NCBI RefSeq assembly: GCF_963678635.1 | Contig: NC_087066.1 | Location: 34,353,301 to 34,417,300, forward strand | Source of the DNA: Symsagittifera roscoffensis | Taxonomy: Eukaryota > Xenacoelomorpha > Acoela > Convolutidae | Length of the DNA stretch: 64,000 bases | Direction of reading: 5' to 3' | Shown here: positions 42,333 through 52,817 of the stretch, piece after piece | Numbering within the stretch: the stretch's first letter is position 1 | Layout of the letters: each line of letters opens with the position of its first letter | Notes under the pieces: generated by a model | Seen by the model: only the letters and a program-made list of their open reading frames with translations | The model's database searches: none | Told to the model about the DNA's origin: nothing | Position numbers and translations under genes: made by a program

Positions 42333-44432
42333 TCAAACTGACTTTGTCATTTGGAAATTGTGGTTTTGCAATTTACAAAAGTGATCAAAAGCAAACCCAC
42401 GCAATAGAGAGTTACTAATCGATTTGACTATTTTCTCGCCTTCGCGGTCATTGCACTCAATTATGCGCATCGCTGCATTCTGATTGGTCGTTAGACGATC
42501 ACGTGAGTTTCCGCCCTCATCCAGTGGAAGTTTGCGGTTAGTTGGTCCGATTTTGTTCTCATTAGCTGAAACAACTAGTTTGCTTGACTTGCTAATAGCC
42601 ACTCCGGTGATTTTCTGTACTTGATAACAGAGGGAATTGTTAATTGATCGCATTTTTGCTACCGTGAACGTATTATCATAAAGGCTCACCCGTGATGCTT
42701 CACCCACCGGGTGCCGTGATAAATAATCGGCCAGTCCTTTTTTTGGCCACGGGCATGTGTTCAATTTTAAAGTCAAATGGAATAATTCTGTCAACCCAAC
42801 GGGTCAGACGTGAGTGGAAAAAATAAAAAAATAAAACCATGTTTAGTTTTAATTTTGTTTATTATTTCCATTCAATAAGGTTACTAAGGCTTTACGATCT
42901 GTTACAACAGTAAATTGTCTACCAAAAATGTAGTTTCTAAAATATTTCGAACCCCAGACCACCGCCAACAATTCCAATTCATTGGCGGAATGTTTCTTTT
43001 CCGCCGCATTTAAGAATCATGAAGCGAACAAAATAGGCCGCCATCCTTCGGATTCGAGCTGTTCAAGGACCGCTCTTAGGCCATTAGGACTCGTATCGCG
43101 CACAATGCGGATATTTTTATGCACGTCAAAGTGTTTTAATTTTACGATATTTGCGACTTGTTTCTTTTAGCGTCTCGAACGCAAGATGGCACTCGTTCGT
43201 CCACCGAATTCATTTTTCTTGCTTAGGAGTGGTCGCAATGGCGCTGAATATTCCACTAGTGCCGGTAGATAATTGTGAAGACTGTGTATCGATCCCATAA
43301 ATGACTTGAGCTGTGATAACGACTTAGAAGCAGCTGACTGATCAGTAGGATCCGTTTTTCGAACCAACGTTGTAATGCCAGAATTCGTGATACGATGTCC
43401 CAGCCATTCGCATTCACTTCTTGTGAATTTTTATTTTTCCAACTTAAGTGCCATATTTTCTTTATCAATTTTCTTTAAAACTTTTTCCATCAAAGCAATG
43501 TGTTCAATTTTGGAACCTTTTGATATAACTAGAATGCCGTCTATAAAAGCGTGCGGACATGTGAATTTCGAGAGAATCGCGTCCCTTACCCGTTGAAATT
43601 CCGCCGGCATAGTTGTTAAGCCGCAAGATCCCGTTTTAAATCGGTATGTTTCGGTGGAGCGACCTCCTACCAATGAAAAATTGCAGTGTTGGCTAGTATT
43701 TTCATTCAAAGTTAATTGTCCGTTTGCGTACGTCAGGTCCATTGTTGTAAAGAAGAACATCCGCTTGCTTCCGTTCAATTATTGTTTGCCCCAAAACATC
43801 CATCAGCTCTTCAATATTCGGCATCTGATATTTATTTTTTTTGGACTTGCTTAATCAATTCTGTTGATTCTAGTGCAAGTTTTACCGACCTATCCTTTTT
43901 TACGGTGATGACGATCGGAGAGACAAAATATTTATCTGAACGTTCTTCTGACTTTTGAATATGCCCTTGTGCCAGGAGCTTATCAATCTCCTTGTCTATT
44001 CGTTTCTGGAATGTAATGGACACTCTTCTGCCCTTTTGTAGGATTGGCATCAGATTCTTGAAAAATTCGGCTTTAACTTTATAGTTACAAATGCGCCCTA
44101 CCCTGTGAAAAAGATGATAAAATTGCTTACTGAAGTGATTCTGCCAATTGTCGAGATCCTCTCCGCACTCTCGCCCTGCTTCTGGATATCGTGCACACCT
44201 TACTCCGCTGGTGCTTGGACCAACATCAATCCCAGTGTAACAACCTACTTTCCCATAAATATCAGCGAATATTTCCCATAGTCCCGGAACTGGTCATCTT
44301 TCGGATCCAACTGCTGCAGCTGCTCATTGCATGTTCCTAAGGAACGTTTTAGTTCTCCTGTAGTAAAAATGGAAATTGGCGATCGCTATCAATCCAGGCT
44401 TGGGTTGCGTGACCGTTGATTGGTAGTGCTAG
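42333..44432 (-). pseudogene. pol: Reverse transcriptase and RNase H, copy 3 (inactivated)
   Basis: Frames at 43832-44050 (linker and fingers), 43431-43778 (palm), 43167-43367 (connection) and 42333-42794 (RNase H end and linker). The catalytic motif is FIDG (GGC at 43536-43538, - strand), shared with the other copies. A one-base loss near 43204 breaks the connection domain in this copy only. The retropepsin lesion near 44381 is the same as in the other two copies. Confidence 0.75.
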
Positions 44433-44567
44433 TTTTGCCTCAGCGACTTTCAATTCCTCCTGTTTCCGCCTAAATGACAAGACCACATAATCTGTTGAAC
44501 TGTCTGAATCCCACCCATGTACTACCCCGTTTGAGTAACTTACCCATCCGACGGAACTTCCATGACT

Positions 44568-45377
44568 CTATACGTTTTCCTCCGGATCATTTTGAATAAG
44601 CTCTCCCTCGGTACCATCCTCGTGAATCAACCCCACGCGTCCCCTGCCTGCCTCTCTGCGGCCCCGGCACGTTTGTTCATAGTGTCCGGTTTTTCGGCAA
44701 AAATTACACGTAGCATTCCTTGCAGGACACTTTGCATGATTCTCTGGAGTAAAACCGCTCTGATCGCAGTTAAAAAACTTCGGGCCCGCTCCTCCGTCGC
44801 CACGGATAGTTACTCGGTCAAACCCTTGGCCTCCCCGTTGAAACGGTTGGCGATAGCCACCCCGAAAGGCGTTTATTGGCTCCGTCTTTATCTGCAGCGC
44901 CCCCGCCGGCGCCACCACGAGTCCACCACAGGAAACTTTATTCGTTTTGGTGCATTTGTCTCCCCGCTCATATGACAGAGAAATTCGGTAGACCTCATGC
45001 GGCGTCTTGGTTGAACGGCAGAGTTCCGTTTGTGCTTCCTTATTAGACATACTTACTATACATGCATCGCGTAAAATTCGTCGCTCCAGAGTTCCCAGAT
45101 TACATCTGGCTGCTAACCCACTCAAATCCGAGTGGAACGTTTCCAGTGTCTCTCCCTCCCGTTGCTTCCGGAATAATAATTGAAATGTCTCGAACGTCTC
45201 GTTTCTTTCCTTCCTGAATACGCTTTCGAATTCGTCTAATACTCGTGGGTACCGGGTAGCAGCCCAATCCAGGTGAGGTTTTCGGTTGTGAAGTTCATCC
45301 TGGCCGCGCTCCCCTAAACAAAGGTAGAGATTAGAAGTTAAAGTTTGTTCCGCCTCCAGACAATTTTTCCCGCTCAC
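44568..45377 (-). pseudogene. gag: Gag (matrix/capsid end and zinc knuckles), broken near its start
   Basis: A 269-residue frame. Residues ~50-140 are the Ty3/gypsy capsid-type Retrotrans_gag domain (QREGETLETFHSDLSGLAARC, and RSTKTPHEVYRISLSYERGD). A basic linker follows, then a first knuckle in which the second Cys is Ser (CDQSGF) and a canonical CCHC knuckle (CNFCRKTGHYEQTC). Upstream, a TAG stop near 45378 interrupts the frame (LPA, stop, VSGKN). A further frameshift separates it from the N-terminal segment at 45410-45597. Gag packages element RNA into particles; this copy could make only a fragment. gag is absent from the other two copies. Confidence 0.8.
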
Positions 45378-45409
45378 CTACGCTGGCAAATCCGCAATCT
45401 GCGCCTCGG

Positions 45410-45600
45410 TTAACGTCGTCGGTTAGCGAAACAAAATGCCGTCGGATTGAACGAATGCTTAGCGATTACCCCCCATGTAAAACGAGTAATCCAGTGCTCC
45501 CATAGCATTGGTGCTTCCGTGCACTTGCTAGGCCAAAATGCCGTAATTCCGAGTGGGTTCTTTCCCGTCCCCGCGCCGTATCCTACTTTCTGCGCCATGA
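45410..45600 (-). pseudogene. gag: Gag N-terminal segment beginning at the LTR/primer-site border
   Basis: An ATG whose A is the last base of the 5' LTR and whose TG opens the primer-binding site starts a frame (MAQKVGYGAGTG) that runs through WEHWITRFTWG, a Trp-rich segment like the start of gypsy capsid regions. It then leaves the frame of the main gag part. The ATG position may be fortuitous. Confidence 0.35.
45579..45597 (-). other. Primer-binding site candidate
   Basis: TGGCGCAGAAAGTAGGAT begins directly after the 5' LTR on the - strand. TGG complements the CCA end of a tRNA. The AGTAGGATACG further in resembles the T-arm part of sites matching tRNA-Ser, but the match is imperfect. Confidence 0.55.
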
Positions 45601-45818
45601 GAAAAACGCGAATCAATAACGTAAATTTCCTAATGATAAATCTCCAACTTGTATCATAAACTCTAAGTACTCCAACTGTTTTAGACCACGAGTATACACA
45701 ATGACAGCTGACAGGTACTTAATCAGTTGGCACAAAGGTCTTGGCCAGCACCCGTGGCACCAGGAATCAAACTCTATAAGCAATTTAACTGAACTCAATA
45801 TGAAATGTATATATGACA
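45598..45818 (-). repeat. 5' LTR of copy 3
   Basis: TG..CA ends; aligned end to end with the 3' LTR without gaps; about two dozen mismatches concentrated near the gag-proximal end. Confidence 0.9.
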
Positions 45819-46064
45819 AAGGTTAATTATTTAGTTGACAAGAGCGCTTATAAATAGTGCCCATTAAAGCTACCTTTAGACTTACTTTCACTAATAAAAG
45901 TTTGCTAATTCTTTATTATTCTGATAATTCTTCTCTAATATTTCACCTAACTAACAACGAACTGATTAATCGTCTCTTGAAAAACAAAATATTCCAGAAA
46001 AATTTTTATCCAATAATTTTTATAAGCCGCCGGTTTTCGTGGTTCCTGAATGATGAGTTTTATT
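45819..46064. other. Spacer holding the 3' flank of the cofilin-like gene
   Basis: AT-rich, begins with the right AAGG target duplication. On the - strand an AATAAA (45912-45917) lies ~150 bases past the cofilin-like stop and could be its poly(A) signal. Confidence 0.45.
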
Positions 46065-46606
46065 CTAAAAATCCATTCCATAAGCACAATTTCCTCTTGC
46101 TGCAGCATCTATCACCCGATGCCGCTCCAAGTCAGCAGCAGAAGTAGCTTCGATTTTAACAAAGATACGAAGCTTTTCAGCTACCAAGCCAGGTCTCATT
46201 GCTGAATCTCCTTTTGGGTGCCAGTTGATTAGAATAAGTCCTCTTGAGTTTCCGCCGCCAATTCTTGAATAACAGAAGTCGTATACAACAAATACGTTGT
46301 CTTCTCTAGCTTTCAAGTAGTCCACGCATCCCTGGAATGAGTAGTTGCATATTCTGTCTTCGACACTGAAGCATCCGTCATCTGAGGGAGTCATGACCAC
46401 AAAACCGTGAGGGTTTGGACTGAACTTGATGGCGTTTATTTTCTCCCGCATTTCTCTCCAACAGAAGGCCAGGGGGTCATCAAGCTCCTCCTAAAATGAC
46501 AGGAATGTCAATTGATCGAACAAAATTCAAATTAATAATAGGAAAATACCTGTTTGCATCTGTCTTTGTTCACACAAGCTTGCATACCCAAATTTAGTTC
46601 TGCCAT
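46065..46606 (-). CDS. ADF/cofilin-like actin-binding protein, two exons
   Basis: Exon 1 is 46550-46606 (ATG, 19 codons); exon 2 is 46065-46490. The intron is only 59 bases with GT-AG ends, phase 0. The product is 160 residues, the usual length for ADF/cofilin. The core matches the ADF-homology fold: a central strand and helix with FVVYDFCY, then RGLILINWHPKGDSAMRPGL, the counterpart of the family's LVFI-W-P segment before the long actin-binding helix. ADF/cofilins bind and sever actin filaments in the cytoplasm. The family's KMxYASSK lysines are replaced here by RPGLVAEK, and the N-terminus is Cys-rich and atypical, so actin binding may be altered. TTGAGTTTTAG just upstream of the ATG is a good acceptor, compatible with a 5' UTR intron or spliced-leader addition. 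Confidence 0.72.
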
Positions 46607-46846
46607 TTTTATGGCTAAAACTCAATAAAAAAACCTAAATAATGGCTTAAGAGAGCGGTTAAGTCAAATTAACTCCGAATAAAAGCAGAAGTCATTGAAA
46701 ATGTTCCAAATTTTTTCTCTGTAAAGTTTTTTAATTCGAAGACCACTTACATTCTTAGGACAACATGTACTTACATTCTACTGAAAATTAACCCTCGAAC
46801 GACCACAAATGATCTGAGTTACCCTCTATAAGCGTATCCAAAACTC

Positions 46847-47045
46847 TTTTTCACTATCTGCACTAAATTTTCTCAACAGCGGACATATTTTATCTTGTTT
46901 TTCACTATCTGCAGTGGTTTTCTCACTAAATGCAATAGTCTTTACTAGGTTCTAGTTTTCACTAGCTGCTGTAAAAACTAGTTTTCTGTAACTGCAAAAA
47001 ACTAGTTTTACTATATTTAGTATAAACTAGTTTTCGCTATCTGCA
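46847..47045. promoter_or_regulatory. Cluster of TTTTCACTATCTGCA-like motifs upstream of the cofilin-like gene
   Basis: Six related copies: 46847-46862, 46898-46913, 46920-46934, 46955-46969, 46982-46996 and 47031-47045. Three copies of the palindromic AAACTAGTTT and two relatives are mixed in from 46950 on. The cluster lies 240-440 bases upstream of the cofilin-like ATG on its - strand. A homotypic binding-site cluster or a decayed short repeat are both possible. Confidence 0.4.
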
Positions 47046-47469
47046 AAACTAGCTATTTACCAGCAACCACATCCTCGACCAGTTATTAAAAAACTCTGAT
47101 TGATTACATATAGCTTTCAAAATAAAACTTAATCAAATAAGCATAGCCGGTTACTGTAGCACAGAATGTTCCGACCATAGTCTTAAAACAAGACATTTTT
47201 TCAAATTTAGAGTAGTTTTTTCGGCGTGGTGTGAAAAAAAGACCGAACGTAGATCAGGCATATTCGATAGTCATAGTAAAATAAGCTAATTCAAAAAAAT
47301 TTTTTGCTGCAAAATGACTAAAAAAATTAGAAAAAAGTTTCAAAATTTATTATCATTTTTTTTTTGAATTTTCGAATTGTTGGATTCCAAAAGGGCGCTC
47401 AGCATACAAAACACCTAATTTACTAAAAACGGTTTTATAATAAGTTATTTTAGACTTTGAAATCATTAA

Positions 47470-50400
47470 AATAGTTTTTTGTAAGACTGCTCGATTGCTT
47501 TATTCGCTCAAATTAAGACGAAAACCCAAAAATTTCAATTCGGTTTCGCTCGACACAGGGAAAACTTTTTTGAAACTATGACTGCAAGAGGACCAAGGTT
47601 TCTAATCGTGACTGCAAGGGCTTTAATATGATAAATCACTCAACGGTCTCCTATGATTATTAGATTACGGTCTCCTTTGCCCGTATACACAAACAACAAG
47701 ACTGCTCATGTATAAAGGCAAAGCTAAAGAAAAAGAAAATTTTGCTTTAAAACTATCGATACATAATCGCAAAAAGATGAATATATTTTCTTTATCATTC
47801 TTGTATTCTTTCTGTCCTCCAAAACTTTATGTTAAAAACAAAGGAATATATTAAACGACTCGTATCGTAATATTCAGACCAAGTTATTGGCCTCAATTCT
47901 ATTTGGAATGATTTGATTCTTATGCGTGCTATAGCAATTTGCGTGCTCGGCCAAAGATGCGTGCTCGGCCAAATAGCAATTTGTAAGCCCCAATAACTTT
48001 AAATGCTCAAAAACGTTTAGTTAGAAAGCCCACAATTATCTGAATGAAAAAAAAAAACAAAGCTAACCGTAACTTTTTCATCACTTTCTTTGAAACTCGG
48101 ATCAATTACTTACACTTGCGATTAGCAAGCGTTATCAAATCGGAAAATAGAGTTTTTTTGGGTTAACAACTTGTTTAACAGAATCATTTGAATCAATTGG
48201 TATCTGGTTTTATAATGAATCCAAATTTATAAGCGTTTTTTGCACATTTATTCTGGAGGTAACGAATACGCCTGGGACGCTGAAGATTCTGGGTTTGAAT
48301 CTGACTTTGCTTGTTTTTTTTCAAACGTGCAATAGTCCGTTTCAAAAAAAATTGTTGGCTTATTATTGTCTGCTCGTGTTTTTTTTTTGGCATAGTTGTC
48401 ATATTGTAGCATTGTTTTTTCTTTATTTTTTTTCTACATTTAAGTTGATTTGAGTGTTTTGATTTTTCTCTGCTGTTTGTAATTATACTAAACTTGACTT
48501 CATAAATTTTCTTCGTTGCTGTTTTTTTTTTCATTTGAGATCTTTTTTTCTCAGACCAAATGATTTGGGCCTATTTTTTATTGGCTTTTTGACTTATTTC
48601 GAGTCGTTTCAACAAAAACATATTTTTATACTTTACTCTGGATTGCATAAGATGCCTAAAGTGTTAGTAGGGTGGTAATATTTCAAGTTTCTCATGATAA
48701 CAATTTTTTCAGTTTTTTTACTGCTTGATAGCTTTCGGCCGATATTATATAGGTTTATTGGCCTCATATTGCGTCTTTTGACGAGAGAAAAAAGTTTTGT
48801 GAGAGGGTGTCTGAGTTTCGAGGCTCAGGAGACTTAATAATTTTTTGCTAGTTTTTTGATTTTCTTTTTGGGCTTTAAGGTTTCGGCCTATAAAATATCG
48901 GCTTCTGATATTGTTTCATTTTACTAGCAAAAAAAATTCAGGGTGAGGTGGACTTATTATTGTTTCAGAAGTCTGAAGTTTTGCTTATTTTCTTATTTTT
49001 TTTTTGTTTTAACGGTTTCTGACGAGGTGTTTTCGACTTTTTTTATCAAATCGAAAATAGACTTCTTTTCGGGTTAACGGCGTGTTGAACAGAAATATTT
49101 GAATCAATCGGTATCTCGGTTCATAATGAATTCAAAGTTTTAAGCGCCTTCGTCTGGAGGTAAAGAATCCGCCTGGAACGCCAAAAACCCTTTCGATGCT
49201 TAGTTCACATTCTTTTGTCTTGGTATTTTTTCGTTTCAATCTAGCCTTATTCGTTTTAACAGACATAGTTTTTTCGACCTTGTTATTTTTATCTGAAGCT
49301 TTTACCTCAAACTGGTCTAACAGAAAAATTCAAGCATTGAAAAAAATTTGGATTTTTTCTAAGACCAATCGAAACTTTACTCAAGCTTAAAGTACGCTTT
49401 TAGAAGATACTTAAAATTTACTCCTGACAAAAGAAAAATAGCAGAAAATAGGTAAAAACTGGAAACACCAAAACAAATTTTACGCAGTCTTTTGTGATAG
49501 CCTGCGGGTACTTTGGATACCTTTCTACGTATTTATAGTCATCATAGCGACGTTAAAAAAGCAGCAGTTTTTAGTCTAAATTCTGCAAAAGTACATTCAA
49601 ACGATAGGATGTTTTAATTTCGAAGACAGTTTCCTTTCTGTATTTTCAAAAACAAACACGTTAATCATGAACAACGAAATTTTATGTAAAACACAAAAGA
49701 CTGTAATGAGCGTCTCGAATCGTAACAATAAGACCAAATTGCTGTCCTCAATTTTGCTTTATCTTGATTTCAAAAAAGTGCTTAGCACTCAAAAAATCTG
49801 ACGTTCTCGAGTTTAATTACGTTTCTGATTTCATGTGAAGCTACTTTAATCTTTTCAGCCACAAAAATAAGCTTTTGTGAGCCTGTTCGCTTGCTTTATT
49901 CGCTCGATTTAAGACAAAAACCAAAAAATTTCAATTCGGTTTTTCTTGCCATTGGGCAATTTTTTTAAGGAAATTTACTACTGTTAGGTCTTTAAGGGCT
50001 TTGATCACTACTGTGAGAGCTTCAAAACGAAAAAACACTCCACGCTCTCCTATGATTATTTGTGGTAGCTGTTTTACATGGAAAAAACAACATTCCTGTA
50101 TTTAAAATTCCTTTTGAATGGTCGGAACACCAGGAGAGCTACTGTATCAGGGAAAAGATCAAGAAAAAGAAAGTTTTATTTCAAAACCATTGATAAGAAA
50201 TCGCAAAAAACGAACATGCGTGCTTTAGAATTCTTGTATTCCTTTTGCCCTCCAAAACTTTATGTAAAATACAACGGCAGCAACCAAAGGTCTCGTATCG
50301 TAATATTAAGACCACGTTACCGGCCTCAATTCCATTTGAAAAGCTTTGATTCTTGCGTTATGTTGAAAGAACGTAACGCAACGCGCTTTAATCATCCATT

Positions 50401-51090
50401 TTGGCCAAATATCAATTGGCCAAATAGCAACCGAAGCGTAAGTTTTTCATCATTTTCTTCGAAAGCCGGATCAATCAATGAAGCGTAGCTTTTCATTTCA
50501 AATTGATGTAACTGAAAAAAACTGAAACACTGCGAAAAAATTCGGATGTTTCCTAAGACCAATCAAAACTATACTAACTAAATGTACGCAATTTTTAGAA
50601 CAACACATTTTCAATTTACTCCTAACAAAAAAATAGCAGATAAAAGGGAAAAAATGAAAACGCCAAACAAATTTTACGCAATATTTTTTGTATATTGAAA
50701 AAGCCAACTTGTGGAGACCAAGCGAGTCCAAACCATAATGAACGAATTTTACAGTCAGGATCATTTTTTTAAAACTAAAATCTATACAAACGATTGAAAG
50801 TTTTCTTATACTAAATACCTCTTTACGTATTCACTGCCATTAATCGGCCAATCAAAGCGACGCAAAAAGAAGACATTTTTCTATCTAAATTTTGCAAATG
50901 TACATTCAAAAGATAGGATATTTTCATTTCGAAAAAATATTCCTTTCTCTAAGAAACAAACATTAGAAAAAAAGAAACATGCTAATCATGGACAACGAAA
51001 TTTTATGTGAAAAGCAAAGGACTGTAAGAAGCGCCATGAATCGTAACAATAAGACCAGTTTATTGGCCTCAAAAACTTTCAAAGGTTATC
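47470..51090. repeat. Degenerate duplicated blocks in the cofilin/cadherin interval
   Basis: Matches by eye: 47470-47960 with 49855-50365 (shared TCCTATGATTATT, CCTCCAAAACTTTATGT and TCGTATCGTAATATT); 48185-48290 with 49095-49190 (shared ATTTGAATCAAT, then GGTATCT and TCTGGAGGTAA); 49340-49495 with 50525-50700; 49560-49760 with 50848-51080 (shared GTACATTCAAA and AACGAAATTTTATGT). The order suggests about two and a half units of an old tandem or nested repeat. Identity is moderate and frames are not kept, so a gene family is unlikely. The ORF at 50078-50488 lies inside one block and is probably chance. Confidence 0.6.
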
Positions 51091-52044
51091 CCGATTAGTC
51101 TTCATTCATATCGAGGAAACAAAGCCAAGTAAGACAATTGCTGGGGTACGATAGTATTGAACACAAAATTAGAGCGGCAACTAAGCGGACAATGCTTGAG
51201 TAGACACCCGTGGAGTTGAAACCAAATCAATTTAAAAAAAACGTTGCAGCATCGTGAACTTGAAAGTTTTTAAGACCAAACAGGTCTTAAGAATTAAAAG
51301 AATTTGTCCTAACATAAAAAGTATTATGAAAAGACTCAGTCGCTAAAAAGCCAAAACTTACGACCGAATAAAAAAACAATCATATGATATTAAAAAAAAA
51401 TACTTTGGAACAATACAATTTCAAATTGCCAACAGACAGTGGAAAACTTTCACTAATACAGTAAAACCAAAAAACACGAATGAATGATTTCAAAACAGGG
51501 TCAAAACGGATTTTTTTTTTCGAACAAGCTATCATATTCCACTTTTGAGCTACGAAAAACTTTGAAACAAAGCTATTAGGCTCCCTCCATCCAAGCACTC
51601 TTAAAAACAACTATTGCCCAACAAACAAAGTACGAGGAGACAAATTAAACCAATACAAAATACGCTAAATTTTGAGCCAAATAGAGAACCTAGCCAAACT
51701 AGTTGGAAAAGAGTCATAAACAAGAAAACCGAAAACCATGACTGAAAAATAGAAGACTTAGGGCTGTAACTTCAAGACTCTTCATTGATTGACCCTTTTT
51801 AGCTCACGAAACGGTTAAAAATATCACAGCGGTCAAAAAAATTTAAAATATTTTTTGAAAAGTGAAATTTTGATTTTTAAAGAAAAAATACATCTATCTT
51901 ATTCGTCTGAATTATATGAAACTACCGCATGACTCGCACCTACGGTGCTTCAAATAGATCGTTGAACATAAAAAGGAGCTATCCACATCTATCAGGGGTT
52001 TCTTTTTTTTACAAAAAAAACGACACATCTCGAATAACATCTTG
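51091..52044. other. AT-rich intergenic DNA
   Basis: No gene or RNA supported. A part near 51690-51800 is weakly similar to the repeat in the cadherin introns (GTTGGAAAAGAGT then ATTGACCCTTTTT). Confidence 0.4.
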
Positions 52045-52560
52045 ATCAGAGCCCATTAGAGGGTGGAGAATTTCAATTTCGAACAATTTATTTTATCTGA
52101 GTTTTTTTTGAAAAAAACAATCGAAAAAATCATAAGAAACGCCATGTCTCGAAAACCAAAAAGATTTGAGCAGTCATACTTGGACGCTAGATTTACAACT
52201 TCTGAGTTTCCTCTAACCAGACCCTATTAGAGGGTGGAGAATTTCAATTTCGAATTATTTTTTACATCTGACTGAGCTTTTGAAAAAAAAAATGAAAAAC
52301 CATAAAAAACACCATATCTCGAAAACTAAAAGGATTTGAGCAGTCACGCTCGGACGCCACATTTGCAACTCCTGAGTGTACCCTGAGAGCACTGGACTAT
52401 AGGGTTGATAAGTTACAGCTCTGTTGGTTTTTATATCTAAGTTTTTTTTTCAAATGAAAAAAAAAAACATAAAAACGCCATATCTCGAAAACAAAAAGGA
52501 TCTGAACAGTCATACCTGGAACGCTAGATTTGCAACCCCTGATGATACCGGAACCCATCT
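52045..52560. repeat. Three tandem units of about 172 bp
   Basis: Units at about 52045-52216, 52217-52390 and 52391-52560. Units 1 and 2 share ATTAGAGGGTGGAGAATTTC. All three share CATATCTCGAAAAC (TGTCTC in unit 1), GAGCAGTCA-type text and ATTTGCAAC-type text. Unit 3 is the most diverged. Non-coding; located just after the 3' end of the cadherin gene. Confidence 0.75.
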
Positions 52561-52817
52561 AACAAACTTATACTAGTAGTTAGGTAAATTAGTATTTGAT
52601 TATTTTCTTTGACCTCTGTCCGAGACAACCACGTCTTAATAAGCTTTGATATTTGCCAAAAATATTCATGATTCATGATCACTGATACTGAGATCACTGA
52701 CCAACTTTTTCTCAGCGTAATAATCAACCAAAGTAAACTTCGAACCTTTAAATTTTAATCTATGGTGCAAAATAACCTCTAACAATTATTAAAATAGCCA
52801 GTATTTACAATTTACAG

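Larger units (their letters stand above)
27833..44432. repeat. Tandem array of three 5.5-5.8 kb units containing a Ty3/gypsy element
   Basis: Unit 1 is visible at 27833-33135, unit 2 at 33136-38673 (5538 bp) and unit 3 at 38674-44432 (5759 bp). Each unit is ~457 bp plus ~658 bp of flank, a 221-bp LTR and about 4.6 kb of pol. Bases 27833, 33593 and 39130 correspond. At 33135 and 38673 pol stops at GGTAGTGCTAG and jumps to the start of the flank, while at 44432 pol continues into protease and gag. A plain tandem duplication from the left flank to a point in pol explains all three. Units differ by only a few point changes and one 225-bp deletion in unit 2. Confidence 0.9.
39788..45818 (-). mobile_element. 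Complete Ty3/gypsy insertion, copy 3
   Basis: 221-bp LTRs at 39788-40008 and 45598-45818 bracket gag and pol on the - strand; the total is 6031 bp. The flanks carry a 4-bp duplication AAGG (39784-39787 and 45819-45822). The primer-binding site abuts the 5' LTR. The two LTRs differ at roughly two dozen of 221 positions by eye (~10%), so the insertion is old, whereas the three array copies differ from each other far less. Confidence 0.9.

Noticed and set aside
27833-44432. Three independent insertions of the same retroelement
   Set aside because: Copies 1 and 2 lack a second LTR and target duplications, end at the same base, and share flanks and lesions; block duplication explains everything.
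50078-50488. 136-residue + strand ORF
   Set aside because: Lies inside a duplicated block whose other copy (47.5-48 kb) does not keep the frame; no domain.
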